Shown here: in pieces, positions 47,837 through 61,000 of the stretch
Layout of the letters: each line of letters opens with the position of its first letter
How positions within the stretch are numbered: the stretch's first letter is position 1
Source of the DNA: Eutypella sp. D-1
Lineage: Eukaryota; Ascomycota; Sordariomycetes; Xylariales; Diatrypaceae
Length of the DNA stretch: 64,000 bases
Assembly: GCA_023313575.1 (NCBI GenBank)
Contig: JAJTTP010000019.1
Coordinates: 124,001-188,000 of the forward strand
Direction: 5' to 3'
Notes under the pieces: generated by a model
Told to the model about the DNA's origin: nothing
What the model saw: the letters and a program-made list of their open reading frames with translations, nothing else
Databases searched by the model: none
Translations under genes and position numbers: made by a program

Positions 47837-48559
47837 ATGGCCCGACCTCAACCTCGACCTCAGCCACGCAAACGACGAAAGTGCGTACACAAGAGGCAAG
47901 GGGGGTCCACACTTACGAAGCGAAACCGCCTCCTCCCGAATCGCTCTGCTCTCGTATTACCCCGGAACCCGCACCGGGGATCCGCGCGGTCGCCCTTGCG
48001 CGCGCCGAGTCGGGAGCTCGCGCGGATGTTCGGCGCCGCCGCAACAGACCCAGCGGGCCTCTGGAACGCCTTTGCGCCCTGGATCCCGGAAAACCTCTTC
48101 GACGGCCAGATACTCGCCTCTTCGCGAGTCCTAGACGCGGCGGAGACAGCTACGCACCATGTCGGTGCTGGATATGGCAAGATGATCGAGAAACTACTGG
48201 CGGATGCGAGACTACGGCGCGAGGCTGATAGGCACGCGTCGTCTGGACCCTTGGCCTATTTTATTGACGTCCACGAGGAGGGGTACGCCGCTGCGGGGAC
48301 TATGCGAGCTGTCCGCAACAAGGCAAACGACGAGGGCGACGACGAGGGCACAGTCGCGTTCAGGGATCTCGTTGCTCAGCTGCACGGCATGGGCATTGGA
48401 GACTGTTCGGGTGCCGAGGTGCCTGGCGAGCTAGGTACGGGTGCTCGCCGAGGCGTCGTTGGTAGGATTATGGATGTGGAGGCTAAGGGTTGGGTTGAGG
48501 ACAGCGGGGATAAAGGGGACTGGGGGGAAGCGGATGAAAATATGGCCGTCGATGTATAA
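47837..48559 (+). CDS. Hypothetical protein with Arg/Pro-rich N-terminus
   Basis: A single 240-residue frame with a good start context (ACCATGG). The first 60 residues are basic, low-complexity and Pro/Arg-rich. From residue 63 the sequence looks like a folded helical protein: ELARMFGAAATDPAGLWNAF, then ENLFDGQILASSRVLDAAE, GYGKMIEKLLADARLRREA and AFRDLVAQLHGMGIGDC. It ends in an acidic tail (DKGDWGEADENMAVDV). The N-terminal part could be intron or leader and the true start could lie further in (MFGAAATD). No family recognised. Confidence 0.5.
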   Translation: MARPQPRPQPRKRRKCVHKRQGGSTLTKRNRLLPNRSALVLPRNPHRGSARSPLRAPSRELARMFGAAATDPAGLWNAFAPWIPENLFDGQILASSRVLDAAETATHHVGAGYGKMIEKLLADARLRREADRHASSGPLAYFIDVHEEGYAAAGTMRAVRNKANDEGDDEGTVAFRDLVAQLHGMGIGDCSGAEVPGELGTGARRGVVGRIMDVEAKGWVEDSGDKGDWGEADENMAVDV

Positions 48560-50653
48560 TACCACCCGGTTTCCATACAACATCATCATTCATCTCGGAC
48601 ACCGGGATACATGCGGGGGATAACCCCAGCTTCGCGGGCTCACTCGGCTTGTTGCCTGAAGGCTACCTAGTTACGTATATCAGTCCGATCCGATGCGAAG
48701 ATTATGGGCTTGTCAATTCACTATCTCGGCTACCCCTCGGGATTGTTGATTTCTGGCTAAGCCTATCTATCGTCCAAGTTCAAGATGGTACTTAGACTAT
48801 ACGCATTTTTCCAGACCGAGTGTGCTTCCGTTTTACCTAGTCAATACCCAAACTCTGCCAGGTGTTTCCAGTAACCATACACGCACGTCACGGTCTCACA
48901 GCTTAAAAAATACTCTCTATATAACGGTATCCAATGCGGCTATCGCAACGTTTGCAATAACACTGGAAGCTGTGACGGTATACTGCGTTGACCAAAGCGG
49001 CGGTATCCAGAACCAGCGTTTCGTTTCCAAGCTCGGGGTTGTCGTTCCGTAGCCGTGTGAGGGCAGCCGGTTACTGTAATAGTCCGCGCGCTTGTCGTGG
49101 CGGTAACCGCATCCCTGAGGGACGCGTTCGTCCTTTATACCACGTGTTAACATTGATTGAAGAAAGCACGGGCACCTGTACGACTCACTTTCATATCATA
49201 GCTAGTTGAATATCCAGACCCGAATCATACAGGGCAAATAGAACCACGGGCTAAATGTTGCCTCGTACATCGCGATGAGGTCCGAGAAGTTTTCCAGACC
49301 AAGGGTGCACACGTGTCTAGTGATAACAGGGCTTATTGGTCGCGGAGAAGAGATTATAGAATGAAAGACTGGACTGTGACCAGACCTCGTGATAAGGATT
49401 GGCCTTGAGGTGACGAGTATGTCGGGGCTCTTCACTCTGATGGTAGGTCTTCCATAGGAAACATCAGGGGCTCCCTCGACCGTACGACAGGGTGGGTATC
49501 AGGGTCTGGTTCAGAAGCTGTACTTTCCCATTCTGAAGCGTCGGCGTCCGGCTTCGCGGTCCTGGCGGCCTCCGTCCTGGGCTCTGCTGGGACCGACTGG
49601 GGTTCAGCGGGGGTCCCGGTGTCCGGCGGCTCAGTCTTAGTAGATTTACATGATGGCGAGGCCTTCCGACTTGGTCGCTGCGGTTCCGGATGCCAGCGCC
49701 GGGTCTGCCTTGCCGTCGGCCAGTGCTGTTGCGCGAGCTGAGAAACGCAGCCTAAGGGAAACATCACGTAAAGGCAGTCACCCGGACCGCGCGCGTTGCC
49801 TAGGATTAACTAAATAGAATAGAATAATCTTCCCTTGTAGAAATGAAGGCAGCACGAGCAATGCAAAAGAAAACAAGATCTATATTGATATGGTCGTGTG
49901 AATATGAGTGATATGGTGGTTGTTAGGATCCAGGAGTCGAGGATTGCGGGGAGGTCGATGAGGATGAATATAGTAAATAATGAAGTCCCGACCAGCGTAG
50001 GCTCATGCCGTATTTCAGATTACACTCCATCGTTATACGTGGGAAGGACCTTACCTCCCGAGTAGGAGTGTGAAGCGAATAACAGATCTCCGCTTTGCGC
50101 TGCGCTTGCCGCTGGCCGGTAGAAGACGGGTTCGGCAATCGCTGATGGAAGGGGCACTTGAGGAAAATCGGAAGGTGTGCCGGTATCGCCTACTAACTGC
50201 GAGACCCCTAAAAAGGTAGCTGCGTCCGACGCGACAGCTAAGTAGCAACACCATGTAATAAAATTTGATTCGAGTATCTACGGTAAACCCATTAACTTGC
50301 CCTTTTATATAAGTGCTGTGCCAGATGCAGACAGTACCGTAGCTTGTGGCAGGCACATGGTGGTGTAGTTACGATCGATCTGTAATAGATGTATCATGAC
50401 ACAAAGCTTCACAGCAGTTCGTTCGGTTCACGGGATGTTGTAGGATATGTCTACTCCTCCGTCACTTTCCTCTATGGACAATAACGAGACCTCCATACCT
50501 TTCGCCTCGTAGTCAATTATGTGACAGAAAGGAAAGGCATCATCCTTCCGGAACTCCATCAATGAGATCGGACATCGTTTCAAACACCCATATCAGCGCA
50601 TGCTTAATATACTGGGGGGAATCTGGGGTTAGCTGTACGGTGTCTTATGTGTA
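48560..50653. other. Degraded-looking region, no firm gene
   Basis: Several short frames occur, including a Pro/Glu/Thr-rich minus-strand frame at 49432-49767. None shows a family motif or supportable splicing. The region resembles the decayed parts of the left half. Confidence 0.4.
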
Positions 50654-51182
50654 TCAGTCTTCACCTGGATTGACATATCCCCAATAGAAGCTGACTTCAT
50701 ACGGCAGCATGCTTTCGGAACAGGTGATGGCCCTTCCGGGTCCCCAGCCGCAGTTTTCCTGGCTGTTCTGCATGACGCTCTCCCCGTCGTCAGTGAAGCT
50801 AAAATTCGCGCAGTCGTCCGTGGTGAGTAAGTCCGGCGCTATTCGGGCAGCCGATCCTGTCGTCCAGCGTCAGGATGTCGTTGGTGTATTTGGCAACCTA
50901 GATCCTGTCCTCGCAGCCGTAATTCTGCGCGGCCTGTGCCGCTCTTATCATGAGCAACCGCCCAGATAGCCGTGTCGCGGTGGTTAGATTTACGGCGATT
51001 GTAAAGTAGCCAGTCTGTTGAGATTGGGGTGCTGGTGGAAGTTTCCGCTCAAGCCGGCTGTATTCGCGACGACGAATGGGCATTGGTCGCGTTCGACACC
51101 TAGTTCCTTCCCAAATCATGCCGAGGACCTGCGCTAAAACTCGTCCCTTAAACGAAGGCCCCGTGGGAGGACATACAGGCAT
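50654..51182 (-). pseudogene. Decayed Cys-containing, probably secreted protein gene
   Basis: Protein-like sequence on the minus strand is broken by an in-frame TAG at 50898-50900 (NYGCEDRI*VAKYTNDILTL) and by a one-base shift near 50840. There GCPNSAGL in one frame continues as LTTDDCANFSFTDDGE in the next. It then reads NSQENCGWGPGRAITCSESM and ends YWGYVNPGED at a TGA (50654-50656). The spaced Cys residues (GC, GCPN, DDC, NCGW, TCS) suggest a secreted disulfide-rich domain. The upstream start is not recoverable. The family is not identified. Confidence 0.5.
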
Positions 51183-51453
51183 TATACGCGATGTCCATTT
51201 CTACCACGTAGGTAATAACCATTTTAAGAGAAACAACCAGCTGGGCTCTTCCCCGAGGACCCGCGGGCAGTTCAAGATGCGGGACGCGTGGGACCTTCCG
51301 GATAGAGCCGCGTTTGGACAGCAAGGTGTACAACCGATCTAGAGTCCGTTGCACCACCCAGAATCTTAACTTGCCTACCTAAGTACGTTCTCATAACCGC
51401 AAGGCACGCCCCCAACATCGCGGGCTCGGAGTATCCCACCGCCACCCCACCCT

Positions 51454-51708
51454 TTACGAGACCCTACTCGTCCCTTTCAGCTGGTACGTTTTTCCACTGG
51501 TAGCGTCGGCGATTGAGGGGCTAGGGAACCGCCTTGACTGCTGCGATATGCTCCTATAAATAGATGGCAACTCCGGGCCAGCAAACAAGACGATACCTGA
51601 TTCCGTCGTTAAGACGAACCCTTGGTGCTCAGAGTATTCCCAGCACTTGAAATCTAGATAGTGTCGTGCGTCTACGTCGAATGGTACGGCGAGACTTTGG
51701 ATCAGCAT
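51454..51708 (-). CDS. Possible short hypothetical ORF or gene fragment
   Basis: An 84-residue frame with an ATG start: MLIQSLAVPFDVDARHYLDF, then KCWEYSEHQGFVLTTESGIV. It reads like folded protein for about 45 residues and then becomes Ser/Arg-rich. It may be an exon of the decayed gene downstream or an unrelated remnant. Confidence 0.25.
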   Translation of the reverse strand: MLIQSLAVPFDVDARHYLDFKCWEYSEHQGFVLTTESGIVLFAGPELPSIYRSISQQSRRFPSPSIADATSGKTYQLKGTSRVS

Positions 51709-52261
51709 TCTTGGTGGCGATTACTGGTGACAGATAGGGGTATGATTATAGCATCAAGAGTCGTAAAATAGCATTGCTGTTGCGTGTCCCGGCGACCTGT
51801 CACGGACAACGGAGGTTATCCGATGGGATTCTTAGGGGGGTGATAAGTACAAAATGAAGTGGATCTGACCAGCGGTCGTGATACAAATGTTGTTCTCTGA
51901 TTGGTGGGCTTCTGGCTTCGACGTACCTGAAGCGCTCGATTGAACGACCCTATCGGATACTCGCCGATGATGTCGGTGCTTTAAAATGCCGATTGCGGGT
52001 GACCGGTCTCGCCCGTGACGATCCACGGTGGACCTCGGCATAGGAAACATTGTCCTCCACCAATCCCATAAAAATAGAAGTCTAGTAGAGCTCTACTATA
52101 AGTAATTCCAGTAAGGTTATGTTGAATCTAAATACTTAGGGGACTGAACGAAGAACGGCCCTCCCTCCACCCAAAGGGAAAGAAATGGTGAACGAACCTC
52201 GACCACCCCCCCGCTCCTCTCACACGACACGAACCGGCCAGGGAGACTGAGAGAATAGACA

Positions 52262-53827
52262 ATGCTTCGACCAGCGATCCGGCGGTGCGCCCGGCCTCTG
52301 GCCTCTTCGCTGCGGTCGCCTAGAACTGTTGCACTATCCCGCCATGCCTCGTCGTCGTCGTCGTCGTCGAATACCCCTGCGCCGTCCTTCGATTGGGAAG
52401 ACCCTCTTGCAAGCAACACGCTCTTCACTGAGGAGGAACGGGCCATAGCCGAGACTGCGGAGCGGTACTGTCAGGAGCGATTGCTACCGCGGGTGCTTCG
52501 TGAGTTTTATTTATCCATTCGTTCTTTTTGTTCTTCTTTGCTTTATTTACTTTCTCCCCTGTTTCTAATCCTAGTCGGCTAATCAAATTCCCGACTCCAC
52601 TCCCCTCCCGATCAACAGAGGCCTACCGCGACGAACACTACGACCCGACGATCCTACGTGAGATGGGCGAGCTGGGCCTGCTGGGCGCTAACCTCGAGGG
52701 CTACGGGTGCGCGGGGGCGTCGACGGTGGCGTCGGGGCTGATCACGCGGGCGGTGGAGCGCGTCGACAGCGGGTACCGGTCGGGGATGTCGGTGCAGTCG
52801 TCCTTGGTGATGGGGGGTATCCACGAGTTCGGGACGGCGGAGCAGAAGGAGCGGTACCTGCCGGCGATGGCGCGGGGCGAGCTGCTGGGCGCGTTCGGCC
52901 TCACGGAGCCCAACCACGGCAGCGACCCGGGCGCGCTCGAGACCACCGCCCGCCCCCACCCCTCCCGCTCCGGCTACCTCCTGCTCAGCGGCGCCAAGAC
53001 CTGGATCACCAACTCCCCGATCGCCGACGTGCTGCTGGTGTGGGCGAAGCTGCGGGACACGGGCAAGATCCGCGGCTTCCTCGTCGACCGTCGCGACGAC
53101 CGCCCCGCGGGGACGCTGGAGACGCCGGCGATTAAGAACAAGACGGGCCTGCGGGCCAGCGTGACGGGGATGATCCAGCTCGACGACTGCCCCGTGCCCG
53201 AGGCCAACATGTTCCCCGGGGTGGAGGGCCTGCGAGGCCCGTTCGCATGCCTCAACTCGGCGCGCCTGGGCATCGCGTTCGGGACCATGGGCGCGCTGGA
53301 GGACTGCCTGGCGCGGGCGCGGACCTACGCGCTCGAGCGCCGCCAGTTCCGCGGGAACCCGCTCGCCCGCTACCAGCTCGTGCAGCGCAAGCTCGCGGAC
53401 GCCGCCACCGACGCCGCCTACGGCGTGCTGGCCGCCGCGCAGGTCTGCCGCCTCAAGGACGCCGGCCACGCCACCCCTGAGATGATCAGCATGGTCAAGC
53501 GCCAGAACTGCGACCGCGCGCTCGCGGGCGCCCGCGCCCTCCAGGAGATCTTCGGCGGCAACGCCGTTGCGGACGACTATGCCATCGGCAGGCACGTGGC
53601 TAACCTGTTCGTCACCCAGACCTACGAGGGCCAGAGCGATATCCATAGTAAGTCCCCGCTTCCTTGTCAACCCCCCCCCCCCCCTTTCCATATACCTCCT
53701 ATTTTTCTTATCTACCTCGTGTGGATGGCCCGAGTGCCCATGCTGTGCGATGGGTCGCTGATCAACAACGCCCTGCGCAGGTCTTATCCTTGGAAGGGCG
53801 ATCACGGGAATACAGGCGTTCGTATAA
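52262..53827 (+). CDS. Glutaryl-CoA dehydrogenase (mitochondrial acyl-CoA dehydrogenase)
   Basis: Exons 52262-52499, 52619-53647 and 53781-53827 are joined across introns of 119 and 133 bp. The sum is 1314 nt, 437 residues. An Arg/Ser-rich mitochondrial presequence covers about the first 30 residues. The body matches glutaryl-CoA dehydrogenase: MGELGLLGANLEGYGCAGAS, FGLTEPNHGSDPGALET (FAD and substrate loop), TWITNSPIADVLLVWAK, NSARLGIAFGTMGALEDC, RRQFRGNPLARYQLVQ and EIFGGNAVADDYAIGRHVAN. The catalytic base is E416 in YEGQSDIHSLILGRAITG, which spans the second intron. The enzyme oxidises and decarboxylates glutaryl-CoA to crotonyl-CoA in lysine and tryptophan catabolism. The large exon is extremely GC-rich at third positions, which creates long antisense frames. 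Confidence 0.94.
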
Positions 53828-56800
53828 GGCGGCAAAGCACCGCCGTACCTACATAGTCTACATCAAGTAAGAAAGGACAGTAGCTATCCATGACGCCGTC
53901 GTTGGATTCCTCCCAGAACAATCAATCTATGTAAGATAGACAGACACGGGCCGTGTGCGCTCGCTACCTTTGCCGTGTGACGCTTAAGTTATGCCGTTTT
54001 ATTCGCCCAGTGTATAGAGACGGAGACCCAAGAGTCATTGCCTAAATAAGGGGGGAGTGGGGATTCCCTTCAAGCCCGAGCGGAACCCCCTTCGGATCTA
54101 CATACGACGATATCTTCGCTTATGTTGACTATTATATGACGGGAACCAATGAATCTGCACTCTTAACAGAGTTGTGTTTGTATTGACTCAATCGAGCATA
54201 GTTATATATATATATATAGTACGGAGAATGGTGGGGGATACGGCCCGTACGAATATAACATAACTCCATAGCCGTCTGCATACATTATATACATGCATAC
54301 GTCGTCGTGGGGTTTGGAGGCCATCCGTCACAGCCGTATCCTAATAACTAATGCTCGCTATGATGCATCGTCAACAAGGATGGAGACAGGCGGCTATGTA
54401 GGGGGGGAGAGGGGGGTTAGGAGGGTAGGTCTGCGTCGCCTATGCCATATCATATTCGACGATGGGATGGGTACGGGCACGCACGCGGGCACAGACAGGG
54501 GGCGATAACTCAATAGTTACATACTTAGGTACATAAGGGTCCGGCCGCAAAGGTTGCCAGTTTGCTTTCCCGGCGAGTGGGTCGGGTGTGAATGCCTACC
54601 TTGCCTACTACATACATACATGGGGAGCGGACCCTCACTTGGGCCGGAGCTGCTGAATTATATGCCCGATGTTTTGTCTCTGTTTGTAGTTGAGACGAAA
54701 TAGTAGATAATCAGATAGGGGTTGTCTTCACATTCAGACGATGATGTTCTATTTAGGTACATATGACTAAGACTTGCTTCGCCTAGGTGGTGGCAAGCAG
54801 GTCTATATCTCTCTGGCTCTATTGGGCTTTAAGGTTGGTAAGTTCCAGCGTTGGTTGTTGCGGTGTGGTGGCTGAGTTTGGTTTGCAGTGCACATGTCGA
54901 ACAACCTGGGCAAGCCTGGGCAAGTAAACAGGATGAACAAGGGAACCTACGGCAGCTGCCAGGCCAGCAAGCTACGGGTCCTTCCTGATAGGTCCGTAAG
55001 AATGAATATCCAAGGTCGGTAAGCGCTGCCGTCTATCTATGGATCAGGGCGCCACCACCACCAAGTATATGTTGTAGTGAGTAGTATGGATGGAACTCAG
55101 GTCGCCATCGGGCTGAAAGGTGCAGTCGCACTTGGACATATGATAGGCTGGCCAGACGTAGGCCCTACCTGGGATTTACATGTAGTGCATATGTGAACGA
55201 CCTGGGTATTTACTCCCCTATGCCGTTGGAAGGAGACAGATGCCAGGATGCCCTTCCAAGGTTGAGGTCCTTCTCTTTGTCCAAGACACACAAACACAAA
55301 GAAGTGCTCAGCTGGATGGGAGTTACGGGTAACTATCATGGAAGGCGGAAAGGAAGGCAAGAGCCCTATAGATAGAAGGCGCCGGGTACCTTCAGTTTAC
55401 CACAGGCTGCCGGAGCACCCCGGCCTATGTATTGTACCTTATCCCCTTATCCTGCCCAGGCGGTACCTAACTGTCGGGTCCCATTAGAAGTAGTAACAGC
55501 TCAGCCATTCAGATTCAACCATTCCAAGCCCCAGCACACCACTCCATACTAAATGAGGTACTCTTCAGGTGACTAACCTCCATAACAGCCTGACAGGCTG
55601 TCAGTAGGTACAAAGAAAACGGGAAGTGAGCAAGTACCCATATATACATATTCGATACATATCTAGATACCCAACTTCCATCATTTTGGCCTTAATCATA
55701 AGTACCTCCTGAAGTAACTATATGACCAAAAAAGCACAAACGCAAAAAACCTGACGCAAAAACGGCGGAGGCGGAAGCGGTCTTCGACTTCCATTTTCTT
55801 CAAGGTTCCCTTCTTTCTACCTTCTCTCTCTCCCACTCTCTCTCCCACTCTCTCAGTCTCCCCCCTCACCCCCACTACAATAAACCACTTTGACTGCACC
55901 AGCACCAAAACTCCTCCTAGTTAGGCCCAAAACCAGGACAATCTGTCTACCATCATCATCAATTAAGGCTCGTTTTTTGTTTTCCTTTCCCTTTTCTTCC
56001 TCTTTTTCCCCAAGTTTCATATCCGTCTCCTATCGACAACAACCAACAACCACCACCACAACTCCATCGATTTGTCCCAACCACGATAACACCTGCGGAT
56101 AGCAACACCGCAAAAAAAAAAGAAAAAAGATTAAAATCAATAGAAAAAAAACTAAAACGACGAAAAAAGACTTTGCATCGGTTTAACTTCCATCCCGCTA
56201 CTCTCATTCTCTTGGACTTTGAGTAAGCCTTGGACCTTGAGACGATAATCCTTTGATTAGTCATTATCTCATTCTCCCTTTCACTTCCCTCATTCAACTG
56301 ACTGTTCTGGTATGTACACCCCGCTTCCGCTTTCTCTACCTCTCTAAGTACATCCATCCGATCGACAATGATAATCCCCCTATTGAGAGGAGTATCTGCT
56401 GGTCTACCTACCTGGTAGTGAAGTAGTCACCAACGTCTAAACATCCATCTACCTAATCTACCACCACTCCCCCCCCCCCCCCCTCCAACCGCCTTACCAC
56501 CTATCATTCACTACCTATCACCTGCCCGAGTGCCTAATAGGCTGCTTTCCTACCTACTATTGTCTATCCTCCCTATTCTTCCTTCGCCCTACTTCACTGA
56601 ACTTGGAAAGAAAAGAAAAAAAAGAAATACATATCATCTACACGAACGGCTCGATCGACACTGATTGATAACTGTATTTTCTATTGTCTTCCATCTTTTA
56701 CTGACCGCTTTCATATAAATAAATAGCTTGCCTGGTCTCTGTCCACATTCGACTACCGACGGCATCAGAAATCATCCCCAAAAGTCAAGACAGGACCAAG

Positions 56801-56846
56801 ATCATCCTTCTGACTTCTACCTCCATACACCACATATACCTACGCA
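53828..56846. other. 3-kb intergenic region and E2 gene leader
   Basis: No gene supported. It contains a (TA)n tract near 54206-54218 and, close to the E2 gene, long pyrimidine-rich stretches (about 55780-56640), including a poly-C run near 56467-56482. This composition is typical of promoters and 5' leaders of highly expressed fungal genes. Confidence 0.5.
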
Positions 56847-58070
<1,224 letters not shown>

Positions 58071-61000
58071 GATTTCCGTTCCGTAGCACACAGACCAGGA
58101 CAGGCAATTACCAGCCAGTTGCATTTCGAGATGCGCGTGTTTCCTCTCGGACTACTATCTGATAACGGGGTCTTGGCGTCTTGATGATCGATTGATTTAC
58201 CCATCATTACGGTTTTGAGGTTTCCTTAGCGGAGAGTCGGACATGCGAACACCACAATATGCTATGCTACGTATGTCGCGCGGAGGAAGGGGCTACTCGC
58301 AGGAGACGACGAGAATGAAGTTCATGAGGATATGGCAACATGGCTCTGGTTTCACGTTATACGGTTACACGGTTCTCGGCAGCACTTGGTACATCCGGCG
58401 GTACATCCGGATCTACTATAATGGGACCTTTCATTTCACCATAGCCTCGAAACGTTTTTTCCGCGTTGCTCTCGTGACACGTGTCGTCGATACTTGTTTG
58501 CCCCCGTTGCTGCCTCACTTGCCCAGTTCGTAGACAATAATTATTGGCATTTGCGGACTGACCCGATATGGCTCAGCCGACAAACTTAGTTCTGTAGTTA
58601 TCCTACGATAAGGACTTGATATCAGGGGCGCCTCCCAGCTAGCTTGCTTAATAGGAGCGCTCCTTCCTATGTTCTGTCAGCCAGGCTGAGCAGGATATAA
58701 GATAGACGTAGATCCCTACATAAGAACAAGGTAAATGAAAGGGAAAATATTGGCGGCGACCGTGCTACTACTCGCGCTATGCCATTTATTGAAGACGGTG
58801 TAACCATGTCGTAGCTGCAAAGAGGGAGATGGAGGATATATCCGTAGTCAAGTTGAGGCCTTGACCTTGCCACCTTTCTAGACCTCGGTAGGTTGGATCT
58901 TGCAGGGCCGCACAGCAATGGGTAGAAGTCACTACCGCTATATATGTATACATACTTGCGTGTATGCCACTGCCGTATCCAACTTTACCTATGCTTCTTT
59001 ATTTCTGCTTTGGGGAGATCCCGACGGATTGGTTGACTCGGTTGGGAGACATTGGAAGTTCGAATCGAGAGGTACGTGCTCCGGTGCAATTCGATTCGCG
59101 CTGTTTACTTTATATGCCTACTCTGATCTATACCTAAGTATGTATACCCACGACGGCTCCTGGCCCGGGGTAGACCTACCTGCTTCTCTACCTACGGCAC
59201 TAGGTAATGTAGTTGGGGTCCTACAATATATATATATATATATATATATATACACCTAGGTATACTCGTGGCCTTTGGTTGGCATGTGTGATATGCCAGG
59301 CCTGGTGTTTTTCTTAAGAACTAATCCTCCCTTCCGCCTTCCCCCTTTGATTAGGGTTTTATTCTTCACCGGCTCCTACCTGACGAACTTCCGAACTCAA
59401 CTGCTCCTGATCAACGGGATTTCTACAAGGTTTAGGAGAGCGAGAGATATCCAGAGGTAAAAACAACGAGGCCTTTCCTTTATAACCCGTCCCAAGTTCT
59501 GTGACTATCCATGTCTGTAAATCAGACTTGTTCTGCCTGTATGTCTTTCATAGACTGTATACTATACTACACTACACTACGCAAGGGATATATAAGAGAG
59601 AAAGTCGAGATAAGGCTTCTGGTAAGCTGTTTCAAGTGTAGACATCCTCTCTGAGTGGCTTACCTTGCCTGGTCTTCAAATCGTAGGTGTATAATCTACA
59701 TATCCGCATTTCATACACACACCCACACACACACAAGAAGGAACTGCAGGTATATTTATATATAGAACAGAGGAAGCTGAGCCTGTACCCAATGAGATCT
59801 CATGAAGCCTCGCTACATAGTCCAAGTGAATCTCACCTTGCAAAGAAAATATCATCGTTGTATGACCGGTGATGATTTCGGGCTTGGCGTACCTGAGTCC
59901 TTATGGGATTTCTTATCGGATCTATTTCCCCTATGATTCAGGTTGCTGGGTAACTTTTTGTTTGACCTGTCCGGTCTCAGGTCGACGAGGGGAGAGACAA
60001 GTTGCATGGAGGGCTCGGGCTTCCATGTGATGTGATCTGATACTTATGCCCAGATGATATGATATGATTGCTTACAGATACAGGTAGATAGATTACCACG
60101 TCCCGGGAATGACAACCATGGGGGGGGCTTTCCGTCAGAGTCGTCGGGACGGAGAGGAACTCTGTCCGGTCTGTCGGTCGTCGGCGATCGGGGCTCTGTC
60201 AGTCCGCGTGTAGATAGGTCGGGCCCGCCGGGTCTGGAAAGGGGAAGGGAGGCCCTGTTTGTCTTTCTTATGATTTGTTTTATCCCAGGTTGCTAGTATT
60301 ACATATTCACCTGGGCAGCTGGGCAGACAGGGGAAAGAAACCTTGAAGGTGTACATACATAGAGGCAAGGTAGAGGACAGGATACATCCATAGAAACGGC
60401 CGCGACAGCCATAGTGGAAAGTTTGGTCAGCAGGTCGGCAGTTCGGCAGATAAGATAGAAGCTCAAATATCCGTATCTACGTAGTAATTACATTTCGATG
60501 GTATGTCAGCATGTGTAAGTTAATGGGAATGGGAATTATTCTCAAGTAACCACATGTCTTGCATCTGTTACAAGCCCCTGGGCTGAAACGGGCCTGCGAC
60601 GGGGCGGCGCCTCCCTTGGCTGCTTGAGTAGGAAACGCTCGCGCGCGCTCGCTACTTCGCTACTTCGTATGGAGCGTAGCGTACAGTAAAGGAGGGAACT
60701 GGCCCGCTGACAGTCTACCCACATTATAGGCTGTGGACATGGGCTGTTAGCCAATGATATACTTTTAGGCGTATAGGAAGACCCACTCTACCGTCTTAGC
60801 GCATCCTATCATCGGATCAAGCTTCTTTTGCCCCTTAACACTTTACAAACCCTCCTTTACCCAACGCGACAACGCTGCCGCCGCCAGGCGATTGCCCAAA
60901 CCTCTCAAAATGGTTCGTTGTCGTCGCTAGCTAGTCGGGGCCTGTGAAGTGAGGGTGATGGTGAAGGGGCAAGGGGGGGCTGGCTCGAAATCACACGCAC

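Noticed and set aside
49432..49767. 111-residue Pro/Glu/Thr-rich minus-strand frame
   Set aside because: No motif and no supportable splicing partners; could be a remnant but cannot be supported.
820..51182. Idea that three in-frame TAG codons (1045, 3349, 50898) indicate TAG readthrough or recoding
   Set aside because: Two of the three loci also need frameshifts, so ordinary decay (possibly C-to-T at CAG) explains them. Intact genes in the window do not contain internal TAG.
52654..53835. 393-residue minus-strand frame opposite glutaryl-CoA dehydrogenase
   Set aside because: Composition is Arg/Val/Ala-rich shadow of a very GC-rich exon. The plus strand is unambiguously the dehydrogenase.
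60840..60950. Possible ribosomal-protein-like gene starting ATG followed directly by an intron
   Set aside because: The leader looks right, but no acceptor with a following basic small-protein exon could be found downstream.
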